This document shows, in pieces, positions 35,433 to 44,283 of a DNA stretch of 64,000 nucleotides (within the stretch, counting starts at the first letter, position 1; each line of letters opens with the position of its first letter). A program made the translations under genes and the position numbers. The stretch covers positions 372,001 to 436,000 of the forward strand of contig CAZIPC010000002.1 in assembly GCA_964541155.1 (NCBI GenBank). Direction: 5' to 3'. Source of the DNA: UBA4416 sp964541155 (GTDB taxonomy: Bacteria > Bacteroidota > Bacteroidia > B-17B0 > Aurantibacillaceae). The notes beneath the pieces were generated by a model, which did not search any database, was not told where the DNA came from, and saw nothing but the letters and a program-made list of their open reading frames with translations.

Positions 35433-35459
35433 AAAGCCCTTAGATTTCCTAAGGGCTTT
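35433..35459. terminator. Bidirectional terminator between ABC-F and rplI
   Basis: Perfect 11-bp stem (AAAGCCCTTAG, arms 35433-35443 and 35449-35459) with a 5-nt loop. The minus-strand side ends in a clear T-run (for rplI), the plus-strand side in a mixed T/A tail. Confidence 0.85.
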
Positions 35460-35479
35460 AAAATAATTGATTTTTAAAA

Positions 35480-35926
35480 TTACTCTGCAATAACTTCAAA
35501 GTTAATAGTTGCAGAAATTTCTTTAAATAAACGAACCTTAGCTGTATAAGTACCTAAAGCCTTAATAGCTTCTTCGTTCATTTCAATGTTTTTACGTTCA
35601 ACATCATAACCAGCTTTTTTTAATGCGTCAGCTAACTGAATGTTAGTTACCGAACCAAAAATCTTTCCAGATTCTCCAGCTTTTGCACCAACTTTAACAG
35701 TTACATCAGCAAATTTAGCAGCCATTGCAGTTGCTTCATTACGTAATTTTTCTTCTTTAAATGAGCTTTGTTTAATTTCTTCCGCTTGCATTTTTTTGTT
35801 GCTTTCAGTAGCTAACACTGCAATACGTTGAGGAATTAAAAAGTTACGACCATAGCCATTTTTAACTTTTACAATGTCATTTTTATATCCTAACCCTTTA
35901 AGGTCTTGTTTTAATATAACTTCCAT
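35480..35926 (-). CDS. rplI: 50S ribosomal protein L9
   Basis: A 148-residue ribosomal protein with the N-terminal rRNA-binding domain (LKQDLKGLGYKNDIVKVKNGYGRNFL cut into its conserved parts: VKVKNGYGRNFLIPQ) followed by the long connecting helix and the C-terminal domain (AKAGESGKIFGSVT). Length is standard. Last gene of rpsF-rpsR-rplI. Confidence 0.97.
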   Translation of the reverse strand: MEVILKQDLKGLGYKNDIVKVKNGYGRNFLIPQRIAVLATESNKKMQAEEIKQSSFKEEKLRNEATAMAAKFADVTVKVGAKAGESGKIFGSVTNIQLADALKKAGYDVERKNIEMNEEAIKALGTYTAKVRLFKEISATINFEVIAE

Positions 35927-35945
35927 GTTGTTTATCCTCTTTTAA

Positions 35946-36209
35946 TTATTTTAAACCATCTGCTAAATAAGGCATTAAAGCAATGTGACGAGCACGTTTA
36001 ACTGCCTGAGATACCTTACGTTGAAATTTCAATGAAGTTCCAGTTAAACGACGAGGTAATAATTTACCTTGCTCATTCACGAACTTTAATAAAAAGTCTG
36101 CGTCTTTGTAATCAATATATTTAATACCTAACTTTTTAAAGCGACAGTATTTTTTCTTTTTAACCTCAGCACTTGGAGGATTTAAAAAGCGTACTTCATT
36201 TTTTGCCAT
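35946..36209 (-). CDS. rpsR: 30S ribosomal protein S18
   Basis: An 87-residue small-subunit protein that binds with S6. Recognisable are KKYCRFKKLGIKYIDYKD and LLPRRLTGTSLKFQRKVSQ, then the basic VKRARHIALMPY. Only one cysteine is present. It lies between rpsF and rplI with gaps of 29 and 19 nt. No ssb gene is inserted between rpsF and rpsR, unlike in many Firmicutes. Confidence 0.97.
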   Translation of the reverse strand: MAKNEVRFLNPPSAEVKKKKYCRFKKLGIKYIDYKDADFLLKFVNEQGKLLPRRLTGTSLKFQRKVSQAVKRARHIALMPYLADGLK

Positions 36210-36238
36210 TTTGTAATTCTTTTTTTGGAGTTAATAAA

Positions 36239-36607
36239 TTAAGCTTCTGCCTTTTTAGTTTTAGCAACTTTAGCTTCAGATTGTTTTCCACGTCTCTTGT
36301 CTGCCCAAGTAGCTGCATGTTTTTCTAAAGCAATTGTTAAGAAACGTAAAACACGTTCATCACGTTTAAATTGTAATTCTAATTCTGCAATCTCAGTTCC
36401 TTTTCCAGTATAATCAATCAGGTGATAAAACCCAGTTGTTTTTTTCTGAATTGGGTAAGCCAATTTTTTTAGGCCCCAGTTTTCTCTGTGATTAACTTTT
36501 GCTCCCAAATCCGTAAGGATTTTTTCAAACTTTTTTGCGGCCTCCTTTGCCTGATCTTCAGACAAAACGGGAGTTAAAATGAAGACCGTCTCATAGCGTT
36601 TTTCCAT
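36239..36607 (-). CDS. rpsF: 30S ribosomal protein S6
   Basis: A 122-residue ribosomal protein with the ferredoxin-like fold: YETVFILTPVLSEDQ at the N-terminus, NWGLKKLAYPIQKKTTGFY in the middle and an Ala/Lys-rich tail. First gene of the rpsF-rpsR-rplI operon, with a TATATTTG box about 26 nt upstream of its ATG on the minus strand. Confidence 0.97.
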   Translation of the reverse strand: MEKRYETVFILTPVLSEDQAKEAAKKFEKILTDLGAKVNHRENWGLKKLAYPIQKKTTGFYHLIDYTGKGTEIAELELQFKRDERVLRFLTIALEKHAATWADKRRGKQSEAKVAKTKKAEA

Positions 36608-36928
36608 TATTATTTATTTTAAATTAGGGCTGCAAATATAGGCTAATTATTTGATAATGATACGTTTTACATAAAAAAATACCATATTCGTTTAAATATT
36701 AAATTTTATTTTTTTCTTTAAAAATATAACTTAATGATTTACAATACTTTAAGTTATTTTGAAGTTTTATCAGATAAGAACTTTTTTTAAGTGTTTTTTA
36801 GTTTTATTCAAAAAAATATAGACGTTATTTTAGTATTTTTAACCAACATCTAACATCTATCATAAGTAAATGTATAGTATTATATAATATTATTAAAAAA
36901 TGAAGAGTATAATACATTAATTAAAATT
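36608..36928. other. 321-bp intergenic region, very AT-rich
   Basis: This divergent spacer holds the rpsF promoter box at its left end. The rest is a very AT-rich stretch with many A- and T-runs. I see no tRNA, conserved small gene, clear repeat or second good promoter box for the lytic transglycosylase gene on the right. Confidence 0.6.
36633..36640 (-). promoter_or_regulatory. Candidate -7 box of the rpsF operon
   Basis: On the minus strand the sequence is TATATTTG, a full match to TAnnTTTG, identical to the box of the DUF177-rpmF promoter. No TTG is present at the ideal -33 position. Confidence 0.55.
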
Positions 36929-37924
36929 ATGAGTTTTTTTATTTCTTTAATACTCACATTAAAAATTGCTATTTCTCCACCAGATAGTAGCATTGCCTTT
37001 GATTCTTCTTTTGATATCCGTCAGGAGGTTATTTCTGTTACAAATGTAAAAACAAACGAAAAAATAGATTTTGTGTTTTGTAAGCAAATATATGAACTTG
37101 GTTGTGATACAATGCCTAATGTTAAATTTTGGCGAAATATTATGAATTTACATAAAGATTCTGCTTTATTTAATACACCGCATGATAGAAATGTATTAAG
37201 TAAAACTCATATAAGAAAATGGGAAGAATTAGATTTATTAAAAAAATCATGCTATAAAGATAGCCTCAGAAATTGGTATTGTTTATCAGATTCTGCAAGA
37301 ATATTATTAACAAATGGTAAAAGTTTTTTTTATGATTTTGAAAAAGCATCATCTAATTTTAGTAGAGGAATAAATGATTTTATTTTAAATGGAGTGGATC
37401 CATGGTATGCACAAGCTATTTTAATGATTGAGAGTCCAAATAAATTACAAAAATCAAATGCTGGAGCATATGGTTCGTTTCAATTAATGAAAGATGTAGC
37501 TCGATTATTTGGATTGAAAATAAATAAACATATTGATGAGCGTGCTGATTTTGACAGATCGGCTTTTGCAGCCTCAAGTTTGATAAAAAAAATATGTATA
37601 CCAAAAACCAAACAAATATTAGATTCGTTAGGGATTGTAAATTATAAGGAAAATGAATTATGGTTTCGTTTATTGGTAATGCATGCATACCATGCAGGAG
37701 CAGGAAATTTAAGAAAAGCTTTATTCACTTTTAATCCAACACAGGGAAATATGAATTTGATTTATACTCTCTGGCATACTGAAACTAAACAATTTAAATC
37801 TGCTTCTCAAAATTATTCGCAATTAGTTTTAGCGGCTATGCTTGAAATAAATAAAAAATATAATTTAGAACCAAATACATTACCTGTAAACATCAAGTTA
37901 AACCAAAGTGCTTTATTAAAGTAA
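36929..37924 (+). CDS. Lytic transglycosylase (SLT domain)
   Basis: A 331-residue exported murein hydrolase of the SLT/MltD type. After an N-terminal hydrophobic segment (MSFFISLILTLKIAI) and about 130 unassigned residues comes the lysozyme-like domain: AILMIESPNKL with the catalytic Glu, AGAYGSFQLM, ERADFDRSAFAASSLI and MHAYHAGAGNL. It would cleave peptidoglycan to 1,6-anhydro-muropeptides in the periplasm. No LysM repeats are present, unlike MltD. It is monocistronic as far as can be seen. Confidence 0.88.
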   Translation: MSFFISLILTLKIAISPPDSSIAFDSSFDIRQEVISVTNVKTNEKIDFVFCKQIYELGCDTMPNVKFWRNIMNLHKDSALFNTPHDRNVLSKTHIRKWEELDLLKKSCYKDSLRNWYCLSDSARILLTNGKSFFYDFEKASSNFSRGINDFILNGVDPWYAQAILMIESPNKLQKSNAGAYGSFQLMKDVARLFGLKINKHIDERADFDRSAFAASSLIKKICIPKTKQILDSLGIVNYKENELWFRLLVMHAYHAGAGNLRKALFTFNPTQGNMNLIYTLWHTETKQFKSASQNYSQLVLAAMLEINKKYNLEPNTLPVNIKLNQSALLK

Positions 37925-38001
37925 TTAACTTAACAAAATAGTTAAAAGTAAATTATTGTTTAATATTATTTTATGTAGCTTCACTTTTTTATTTTTAAAA
38001 C

Positions 38002-38445
38002 ATGAGCGTTTCAATTTGGCACAAGCAACCTAATTTAGCAGATATTAATGTATTAAATAATAATACATTAGGACAAAATTTAGGAATTGAATTTATTGAG
38101 GTTGGTAATAATTTTTTAGTAGCTAAAATGCCTGTTGATGAAAGAACAAAACAGCCTTTTGGATTATTGCATGGCGGAGCAAATGTGGCATTGGCCGAAA
38201 CGTTAGGTAGCGTAGCATCTTTATTAGTAGTTAATAGCGATTTATTTATTGCTGTTGGTATTGAAATTAATGCAAATCATATTAAAGCTGTATTAACTGG
38301 TGATGTTAAAGGAGTGTGTACTCCTTTAAATATTTCCGGTAAAAATCACGTATGGGATATTAAAATTTATAACCAATTAAATGAGTTAACTTGTGTATCT
38401 CGTTTTACATGTACTATCGTTCCCAAACAAAAATTTAGCATATAA
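38002..38445 (+). CDS. Hotdog-fold acyl-CoA thioesterase (PaaI/MenI-like)
   Basis: A 147-residue single-hotdog thioesterase. The active-site segment GLLHGGANVALAETLGS with the catalytic Glu is typical of the PaaI/MenI/EntH group. MenI hydrolyses DHNA-CoA in menaquinone synthesis, and this group is a possible but unproven assignment. The stop codon TAA overlaps the ATG of the following lipase gene by one base, so the two are coupled. Confidence 0.85.
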   Translation: MSVSIWHKQPNLADINVLNNNTLGQNLGIEFIEVGNNFLVAKMPVDERTKQPFGLLHGGANVALAETLGSVASLLVVNSDLFIAVGIEINANHIKAVLTGDVKGVCTPLNISGKNHVWDIKIYNQLNELTCVSRFTCTIVPKQKFSI

Positions 38446-39560
38446 TGTTATTGATAAAACAAGCTATAAAACATAGTATCATAATAATATTAATGATGCT
38501 TTCGTTTTCTGTAAATTCTCAAACTAAGTTAAGACCAAATTTTAATGCCTCTGAATTTGTTGATGTTCTTCATTTAGAATGGTCTCATCAAGACAGTATG
38601 AGTAAATACGCTCCTACTAGTTTGCCTAAAAATTACAAGCGATATTACCGCTCAGCAGAAGTAGGGTTAAATAATAGATTTGATTTTTGGTTACGAGACG
38701 ATTCTGTAGGTGTAATTTGTTTAAGATATACAGTAGGAGGTACAAGCTGGTTAGAAAATCTATACAGTGGTATGATTAAAGCAAAAGGTACTTTACATTT
38801 AAACGATACAACTCATTTTGAGTATAATTTTTCTGATAATGAGCAAGCTTTAGTGCATCATGGCTGGGCTATTGGTATTGCTTATTTAGCGCCATTGGTA
38901 ACCAAAACTATAAACGAATATTACAAAAAAGGAATAAAAGAGTTTATTATAGTTGGGCATAGTCAAGGTGCAGCATTAGCCTTTTTAATGCGTTCGTATT
39001 TAAACTATGTATCGGATGCAATTATACCTAAAGATATTATTTATAAAGTGTATGGTAGTGCAGCCCCTAAACCAGGCAATTTATTTTATGCATATGATTT
39101 CGATTTTATTACTCGAGGAGGATGGGCATATCGTATTGTAAATACTAGCGATTGGGTTCCTCAAACTCCTTTTTCTGTGCAAACAATTAATGATTTAAAT
39201 CTGGTAAATCCTTTTTCAAAAAGAAAAGAATTGATGAGTAAAAGTTTTAAGAAGCCTTTACTTAAATGGTATATTAATTATGCAATAAATGATATGGAAG
39301 GAGCAGCACAAAAAACCAACAAAAAGTATGAAAAATACCTTACCAAAAGAATGGGTAAAATCATTAAAAAATCTTTAAAAGAGTATAAAGCTCCTATTAC
39401 TCAAAAAAGCAATTTTTATATGCCTACTGGAATTCCTATTATTTTGAAGGCAGATAGCGCTTATCATCAAAAATTCAAATTTGATGGTAAAAATGTATTT
39501 ATTCATCACTTATTTGAATCATACATTTATCTAACAAAATATTACTATTTAACGAAGTAA
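38445..39560 (+). CDS. Secreted class 3 lipase-family protein
   Basis: A 371-residue protein with a signal peptide (IIIILMMLSFSVNSQ). The alpha/beta-hydrolase core of fungal-type class 3 lipases is visible: FIIVGHSQGAALAFLM with nucleophile Ser, VYGSAAPKPGN and NTSDWVPQTPF with the probable catalytic Asp. A C-terminal His is probably in the FIHHLFESY segment. The substrate is likely a lipid ester, but this is a family inference. It starts at the stop of the thioesterase gene, which hints at acyl-chain metabolism. Confidence 0.82.
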   Translation: MLLIKQAIKHSIIIILMMLSFSVNSQTKLRPNFNASEFVDVLHLEWSHQDSMSKYAPTSLPKNYKRYYRSAEVGLNNRFDFWLRDDSVGVICLRYTVGGTSWLENLYSGMIKAKGTLHLNDTTHFEYNFSDNEQALVHHGWAIGIAYLAPLVTKTINEYYKKGIKEFIIVGHSQGAALAFLMRSYLNYVSDAIIPKDIIYKVYGSAAPKPGNLFYAYDFDFITRGGWAYRIVNTSDWVPQTPFSVQTINDLNLVNPFSKRKELMSKSFKKPLLKWYINYAINDMEGAAQKTNKKYEKYLTKRMGKIIKKSLKEYKAPITQKSNFYMPTGIPIILKADSAYHQKFKFDGKNVFIHHLFESYIYLTKYYYLTK

Positions 39561-39634
39561 GTGTTTTTAAATAAAACCATACTTATTCTAAATAAATCTA
39601 TTAAATTAGCCCCGTTTAAAAAAATCAAAATCTT

Positions 39635-41800
39635 ATGAAAAAAATAATTTTATTTATTATTACCTGCTCTTTTTTGTTGAAGCCAATTGCTAAAGCAGAT
39701 GAGGGAATGTGGTTGCCAATGTTGTTAGGTGAGCAAGTATATGCTGATATGGTCAAAAAAGGTCTAAAAGTTTCAAAAGAACAATTATACAGCATGAATC
39801 AGGCTTGTATTAAAGACGCTATCATTATTTTTGGTGGTGGTTGTACAGGCGAAATTGTAAGCAAAGAGGGTTTAATTTTTACCAACCATCATTGTGGATA
39901 TAGTGCTATTGCAGCAGCTAGCACCGTGGATCATAATTATTTAAGAGACGGCTTTTGGTCTAAATCAAAATCTGAAGAAATATATGCACCAGGAGTACAT
40001 GCTCAATTTTTAATAAAAATTATTGATGTTACTGATAAGGTAAATGAGAAAATAAAAAATATCCCTTCTTTAGAATTAACTCAAAAGTTACCTGCGATAC
40101 TTACTGAAATGGCTAACAAAGAAACGGAAGGTTCTGGCTATGAAGGTCGTATTGCTTCTATGTTTAAAGCAAATCAATTTTTATTATTTGTTTACGAACG
40201 ATACAAAGATGTTCGCTTAGTAGGAACACCTCCTGAGAGCATTGGTAAATTTGGGGGCGATACAGATAATTGGGAATGGCCTCGTCATACAGGTGATTTT
40301 TCAATTTTTAGAGTATATACAAATAAAGAAGGAAAAGCAGCAGAATATGCTGCAGATAATATTCCATTAAAATCAAAATATTCTTTACCAGTTTCAATTA
40401 AAGGTGTTAAAGATGGTGATTATACTATGATTTGGGGATATCCGGGGGGAACAAATCGTTATGAAACATCTTATGGTGTAAAATTAAAAACAGACATCGA
40501 AAATCCTTCTTTAGTTGATTTACGTGACGCTCGTTTAAAATTTATGTTAGAAGAAATGAAAAAAGATCCTGCAGTAAAAATTCAGTTAGCTGGAAGTTAT
40601 GCGGGGATTGCAAACTATTGGAAGTTTTTTGATGGAGAATCAAAGCAATTACTAAAATTTAAAACTTATGAAGAAAAACAAGCTAACGAAGCAGCATTCT
40701 TAGCATGGGCAAAAGGCAAATCTGAATTTGAAAATGTATTTAATGATTATCAAAAAATATATGATGCTTGGCGTCCGTATGCTAAACAACGTGTTTATAT
40801 GACAGAAGGTATTTTTGGTTCACCATTAATTGCTTTTGCTTCATCATTACAAAAATTAGATGCGGTTTTAACTAAAAAAGATGCTTCAAAAGAAGAAATC
40901 ACTAAGGTTATAGATGCTTTGAAAACAGCACGTACAAATTTTATAAAATCAGAAAATAGCGTATCAGATAAAAACATTTTAGCATTTGTTACACAAGCGT
41001 TTTATAACGATATCGATGCTTCTCAGCACCCTGCTAATTTTTACACAATGGTAAGTGCAAAGTTTGGTGATCTTAAAAATAAAACAACTTACGATGCATT
41101 ATCTAATTATGTATTTGCCAATACAGCAATTTTAGATAATTCTAAATGGGATGCAATGATGGCTAATCCTGATACTGCAACTTTACACAAAGATGCTGCA
41201 TTTATGATTGCTAATGCATTTAACACAAATTTTAACACTAAATATGCAAAAGCATTTGCAGATTTTAATGCTCAAAATTTTGTACTTGGAAAAACATATT
41301 TAAAAGGTGTTTTGGAAATGAATAAAGGAAAAAAAATGTACCCAGATGCTAATTTTACAATGAGAGTTAGTTTTGGAAATGTAAAATCATATTCTCCTAA
41401 AGATGCAGTAAAATATAGCCATATATGTACGCTAACTGGAGTATTAGAAAAGTATAAACCAGGAGATTATGAATTTGATGCGCCTGTTAAGTTAATAGAA
41501 TTAGCTAAGGCAAAAGATTTTGGTCAGTATATGGATGCTTCAGCAAAAGATATTGTAGTTTCTTTTATCAGCTCAAATGATATTACTGGAGGTAATTCTG
41601 GATCGCCAGTGATGAATGCAAAAGGCGAATTAATTGGATTAGCATTTGATGGAAATTATGAAGCATTAAGTCACAAAATTAAATTCGACAAAGATTTAAA
41701 CCGTACAATTAATTTAGATGTTCGTTATTTGTTATGGGTAGTAGAAAAATTAGGAGGAGCAACTAATATTATTAATGAATTAGATATTAGAAAAAATTAA
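39635..41800 (+). CDS. S46 family dipeptidyl-peptidase, DPP7-like
   Basis: A 721-residue periplasmic serine exopeptidase that releases dipeptides from peptide N-termini, typical of asaccharolytic or protein-degrading Bacteroidota. It has a signal peptide (to about A21), the catalytic His in FTNHHCGY (H85/H86), Asp in HTGDFSIF (D221) and Ser in GGNSGSP (S655). The specificity residue at 673 is Gly (LAFDGN), as in DPP7 with preference for hydrophobic P1, and not Arg as in Asp/Glu-specific DPP11. It converges with an M28 aminopeptidase gene across a bidirectional terminator. Confidence 0.94.
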   Translation: MKKIILFIITCSFLLKPIAKADEGMWLPMLLGEQVYADMVKKGLKVSKEQLYSMNQACIKDAIIIFGGGCTGEIVSKEGLIFTNHHCGYSAIAAASTVDHNYLRDGFWSKSKSEEIYAPGVHAQFLIKIIDVTDKVNEKIKNIPSLELTQKLPAILTEMANKETEGSGYEGRIASMFKANQFLLFVYERYKDVRLVGTPPESIGKFGGDTDNWEWPRHTGDFSIFRVYTNKEGKAAEYAADNIPLKSKYSLPVSIKGVKDGDYTMIWGYPGGTNRYETSYGVKLKTDIENPSLVDLRDARLKFMLEEMKKDPAVKIQLAGSYAGIANYWKFFDGESKQLLKFKTYEEKQANEAAFLAWAKGKSEFENVFNDYQKIYDAWRPYAKQRVYMTEGIFGSPLIAFASSLQKLDAVLTKKDASKEEITKVIDALKTARTNFIKSENSVSDKNILAFVTQAFYNDIDASQHPANFYTMVSAKFGDLKNKTTYDALSNYVFANTAILDNSKWDAMMANPDTATLHKDAAFMIANAFNTNFNTKYAKAFADFNAQNFVLGKTYLKGVLEMNKGKKMYPDANFTMRVSFGNVKSYSPKDAVKYSHICTLTGVLEKYKPGDYEFDAPVKLIELAKAKDFGQYMDASAKDIVVSFISSNDITGGNSGSPVMNAKGELIGLAFDGNYEALSHKIKFDKDLNRTINLDVRYLLWVVEKLGGATNIINELDIRKN

Positions 41801-41817
41801 TTTTAAATTCATTTTTT

Positions 41818-41856
41818 AAAAAAGCGAAGTGCTATTTATAGTACTTCGCTTTTTTT
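41818..41856. terminator. Bidirectional terminator between S46 and M28 peptidase genes
   Basis: Long hairpin with arms 41818-41834 and 41839-41855 (17 bp with one G-T mismatch, core GCGAAGT.CTA) and a 4-nt loop. It has A- and T-runs at the two ends. It overlaps the last base pairs of the M28 gene stop region. Confidence 0.88.
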
Positions 41857-43003
41857 ATAAATCAGTAGTAAAATCAATTAATAGATTGCATACTTCTAAA
41901 TACCTTGTAAGGGGTAATGTTTGCTCTACATCGTAAATATCATGATAAGCTTGTATGCCTCCCATAGTATATATAAAAAAACTTGGCACACCTTTTTCTG
42001 TAAACCAGTAATGGTCGCTATTAGCTGCTTTGCCACGAATTTTTATTTGTTTTAAATAATGTTTTGTAATATTAATTTGATTTAATAATTCGAACTGAGG
42101 TTTAAAAACAGAAGCATTTACTACAGTAATACCATCATCGCCAGTTCCTAATAAATCTAAATTAGTTAAAAATTTAATTTGAGATAAAGGAAATATTGGA
42201 TGTTCGCTGTAGTATTTTGATCCCAATAATCCAGCTTCTTCGCCGCTAAAAAAAATAAAAGCAACAGAATACTTATGAGGATGTGATTTATAGTATTTGG
42301 CTAAATTTAATAAGGCACTCACCCCACTTGCATTATCGTTTGCCCCAGCAAAATAAGTTTCTTGGCCTATAGTTCCTAAATGGTCGTAATGAGCCGTAAA
42401 CACTATAAAACTATCTGGGTATTGAGTCCCTTTTATAAAACCACATAAATTTTCGCATTTGAAATTTGAAATATACTTATTTTCAATTCTTATTTCTCCG
42501 CTAGTTAAAGCATTTGGAAACGAGTCTTTTAGTAATTCAATTAGTATATTTTTTGATAATGTGGTGCCTACAGTATAGGTTAATTTTTTTCGTAATTTAA
42601 TTTGTAATGGCAATTCATTTTTTTGATCATAAGCTTGATATGTTGTGCTATCTTTTTTAATGAGTGTAAATGATTGCTCGTATTTAGGACAAGTAGCAGA
42701 AATTAAAAAATGTTTCCCAGCAATGAGCTTTTGATTATTAATCATAACAGATACTGGTTTAGGAAATGTATTTACTGAAAATGAATAATATTGCGAGTAT
42801 GATTCTCCAAATTTAGAAACTCCAATAGTTTTTAATTCTTTAGATAAAAAATTAGCAGCTTTATTAACGCCATTATTTACATACCCTCTTCCCAGTAGCT
42901 CTTTAGAGCATAGTTTTTTAATAACTTCACGAGCATAAATTGTATCTTGACCATATATAATCGAACAGAAAGCTATCAAAAGATACACTAAAAGATATTT
43001 CAT
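41855..43003 (-). CDS. Secreted M28 family zinc aminopeptidase
   Basis: A 382-residue exported metallopeptidase. After a signal peptide (YLLVYLLIAFCSIIYGQ) comes an inserted PA-like region and the M28 core with all five zinc ligands in order: TAHYDHLG, GANDNASGV, FFSGEEAGLLG (with catalytic Glu), TNLDLLGTG and AYHDIYD. Family members remove N-terminal residues from peptides. Transcribed after the 198-aa gene (15-nt gap). With the convergent S46 peptidase it fits a peptide-scavenging function in the periplasm. Confidence 0.9.
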   Translation of the reverse strand: MKYLLVYLLIAFCSIIYGQDTIYAREVIKKLCSKELLGRGYVNNGVNKAANFLSKELKTIGVSKFGESYSQYYSFSVNTFPKPVSVMINNQKLIAGKHFLISATCPKYEQSFTLIKKDSTTYQAYDQKNELPLQIKLRKKLTYTVGTTLSKNILIELLKDSFPNALTSGEIRIENKYISNFKCENLCGFIKGTQYPDSFIVFTAHYDHLGTIGQETYFAGANDNASGVSALLNLAKYYKSHPHKYSVAFIFFSGEEAGLLGSKYYSEHPIFPLSQIKFLTNLDLLGTGDDGITVVNASVFKPQFELLNQINITKHYLKQIKIRGKAANSDHYWFTEKGVPSFFIYTMGGIQAYHDIYDVEQTLPLTRYLEVCNLLIDFTTDL

Positions 43004-43018
43004 GCGTATTAATTATAG

Positions 43019-43615
43019 TTATACAAAACGTTTTTTTGTAATCGTATAAAAATGCTTTACAACTTCATTAGTTTCTTTCCATAAATAAATTGATTGTAAT
43101 CCTTCTATAAAAGTATTATAATCATTTAATGACGTTAGGCTATTTAATTGCTCAATTGCCACATTAAATTCTTCAGCATTTGAATCAAATAATTCGTTTA
43201 TAAATCTAAATTTATCATTAATGCTAATTGCAATTTTAGGTAATTCTTTTATTTCTTCTTTTTGTATTACTTTGTTTTCTAACGGTAAATTATCTGAGTT
43301 TGGTTTTAATTCATCAATAATCTTGATATCTTCAGTAGGTTCGCTAAGGTTAACTTCTTGTTTTGTGGATTCAAATAAAACATCATTTGTAATGCTTTCT
43401 TTCAAAGGTTCAACGATATCTGTTTTTGTGAATGTTGAATTTTGCTCTTGTAAAATAAGGTGAGCAGATACTAATGTATTTGTTTCTTGAATACATGAAT
43501 GTAATTTTTTTATATATTCTTTGCTAGGAGTTGATTGTTGTTCAAACTCAGTAATGATGTTTTTTAAAACAGTTAACGAGGCCTGGAGTTGTTTTTGTAT
43601 AAAATCCGTTTGCAT
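43019..43615 (-). CDS. Conserved Bacteroidota hypothetical protein
   Basis: A 198-residue acidic protein without signal peptide. The N-terminal third is helical, the middle is a low-complexity acidic linker, and the C-terminus (ISINDKFRFINELFDSNAEEFNVAIEQL, split as INDKFRFINELFDSNAEEF) is a block seen in many unnamed Bacteroidota proteins. I cannot give a function. It is the first gene of a unit with the M28 peptidase. Confidence 0.7.
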   Translation of the reverse strand: MQTDFIQKQLQASLTVLKNIITEFEQQSTPSKEYIKKLHSCIQETNTLVSAHLILQEQNSTFTKTDIVEPLKESITNDVLFESTKQEVNLSEPTEDIKIIDELKPNSDNLPLENKVIQKEEIKELPKIAISINDKFRFINELFDSNAEEFNVAIEQLNSLTSLNDYNTFIEGLQSIYLWKETNEVVKHFYTITKKRFV

Positions 43616-43699
43616 AATGTGAATAATTAAAGACTAAAAATACTTCATTTTAAGGATACTTAGTTTATTTTTAGATTTTGTTATTAATATATAATAAAC

Positions 43700-44281
43700 A
43701 TGTTTTTAGAAAACATTAAACATAGTAAAGTACGTAAAGGATGGATTGAGGTTATTTGTGGCTCAATGTTTTCAGGTAAAACAGAAGAATTAATTCGTCG
43801 GTTACGAAGAGCCCAATTTGCCAAACAAAACGTGGAAATTTTTAAGCCTCAAATAGATACTCGTTATCACGAAGAAAAAGTAGTATCTCATCAAGGAAAT
43901 GAAATACACAGTACGCCAGTTCCTTCAAGTTCTAATATATTATTACTGGCTAATGATGTTGATGTAGTTGGCATTGATGAAGCTCAGTTTTTTGATATGG
44001 AATTGGTAAATGTTTGTAATCAGTTAGCGGATAGTGGAGTTCGAGTAATTATTGCAGGATTAGATATGGATTATAAAGGGCAACCTTTTGGGCCCATGCC
44101 AGCACTTTTAGCTTGTGCCGAATATGTTACAAAAGTTCATGCAATTTGTATGCACTGTGGTAGTTTAGCACATATATCACACCGAACTTCAAAAGAAACA
44201 AGTTTAGTATTATTAGGCGAAACAGATAGTTACGAGCCATTATGTAGAGATTGTTTTAATGAGGCAAACAAATTAAAATAA
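43700..44281 (+). CDS. tdk: Thymidine kinase
   Basis: Salvage enzyme that phosphorylates thymidine to dTMP. The 193-residue type II thymidine kinase has the Walker A loop GSMFSGKTEE (21-30), the catalytic Glu E94 in GIDEAQFF and zinc-binding cysteines in ICMHCGSLA and LCRDCF. Length is normal for the family. Its stop lies 2 nt from the stop of the convergent alpha/beta hydrolase gene, with no terminator hairpin. Confidence 0.95.
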   Translation: MFLENIKHSKVRKGWIEVICGSMFSGKTEELIRRLRRAQFAKQNVEIFKPQIDTRYHEEKVVSHQGNEIHSTPVPSSSNILLLANDVDVVGIDEAQFFDMELVNVCNQLADSGVRVIIAGLDMDYKGQPFGPMPALLACAEYVTKVHAICMHCGSLAHISHRTSKETSLVLLGETDSYEPLCRDCFNEANKLK

Positions 44282-44283
44282 AA

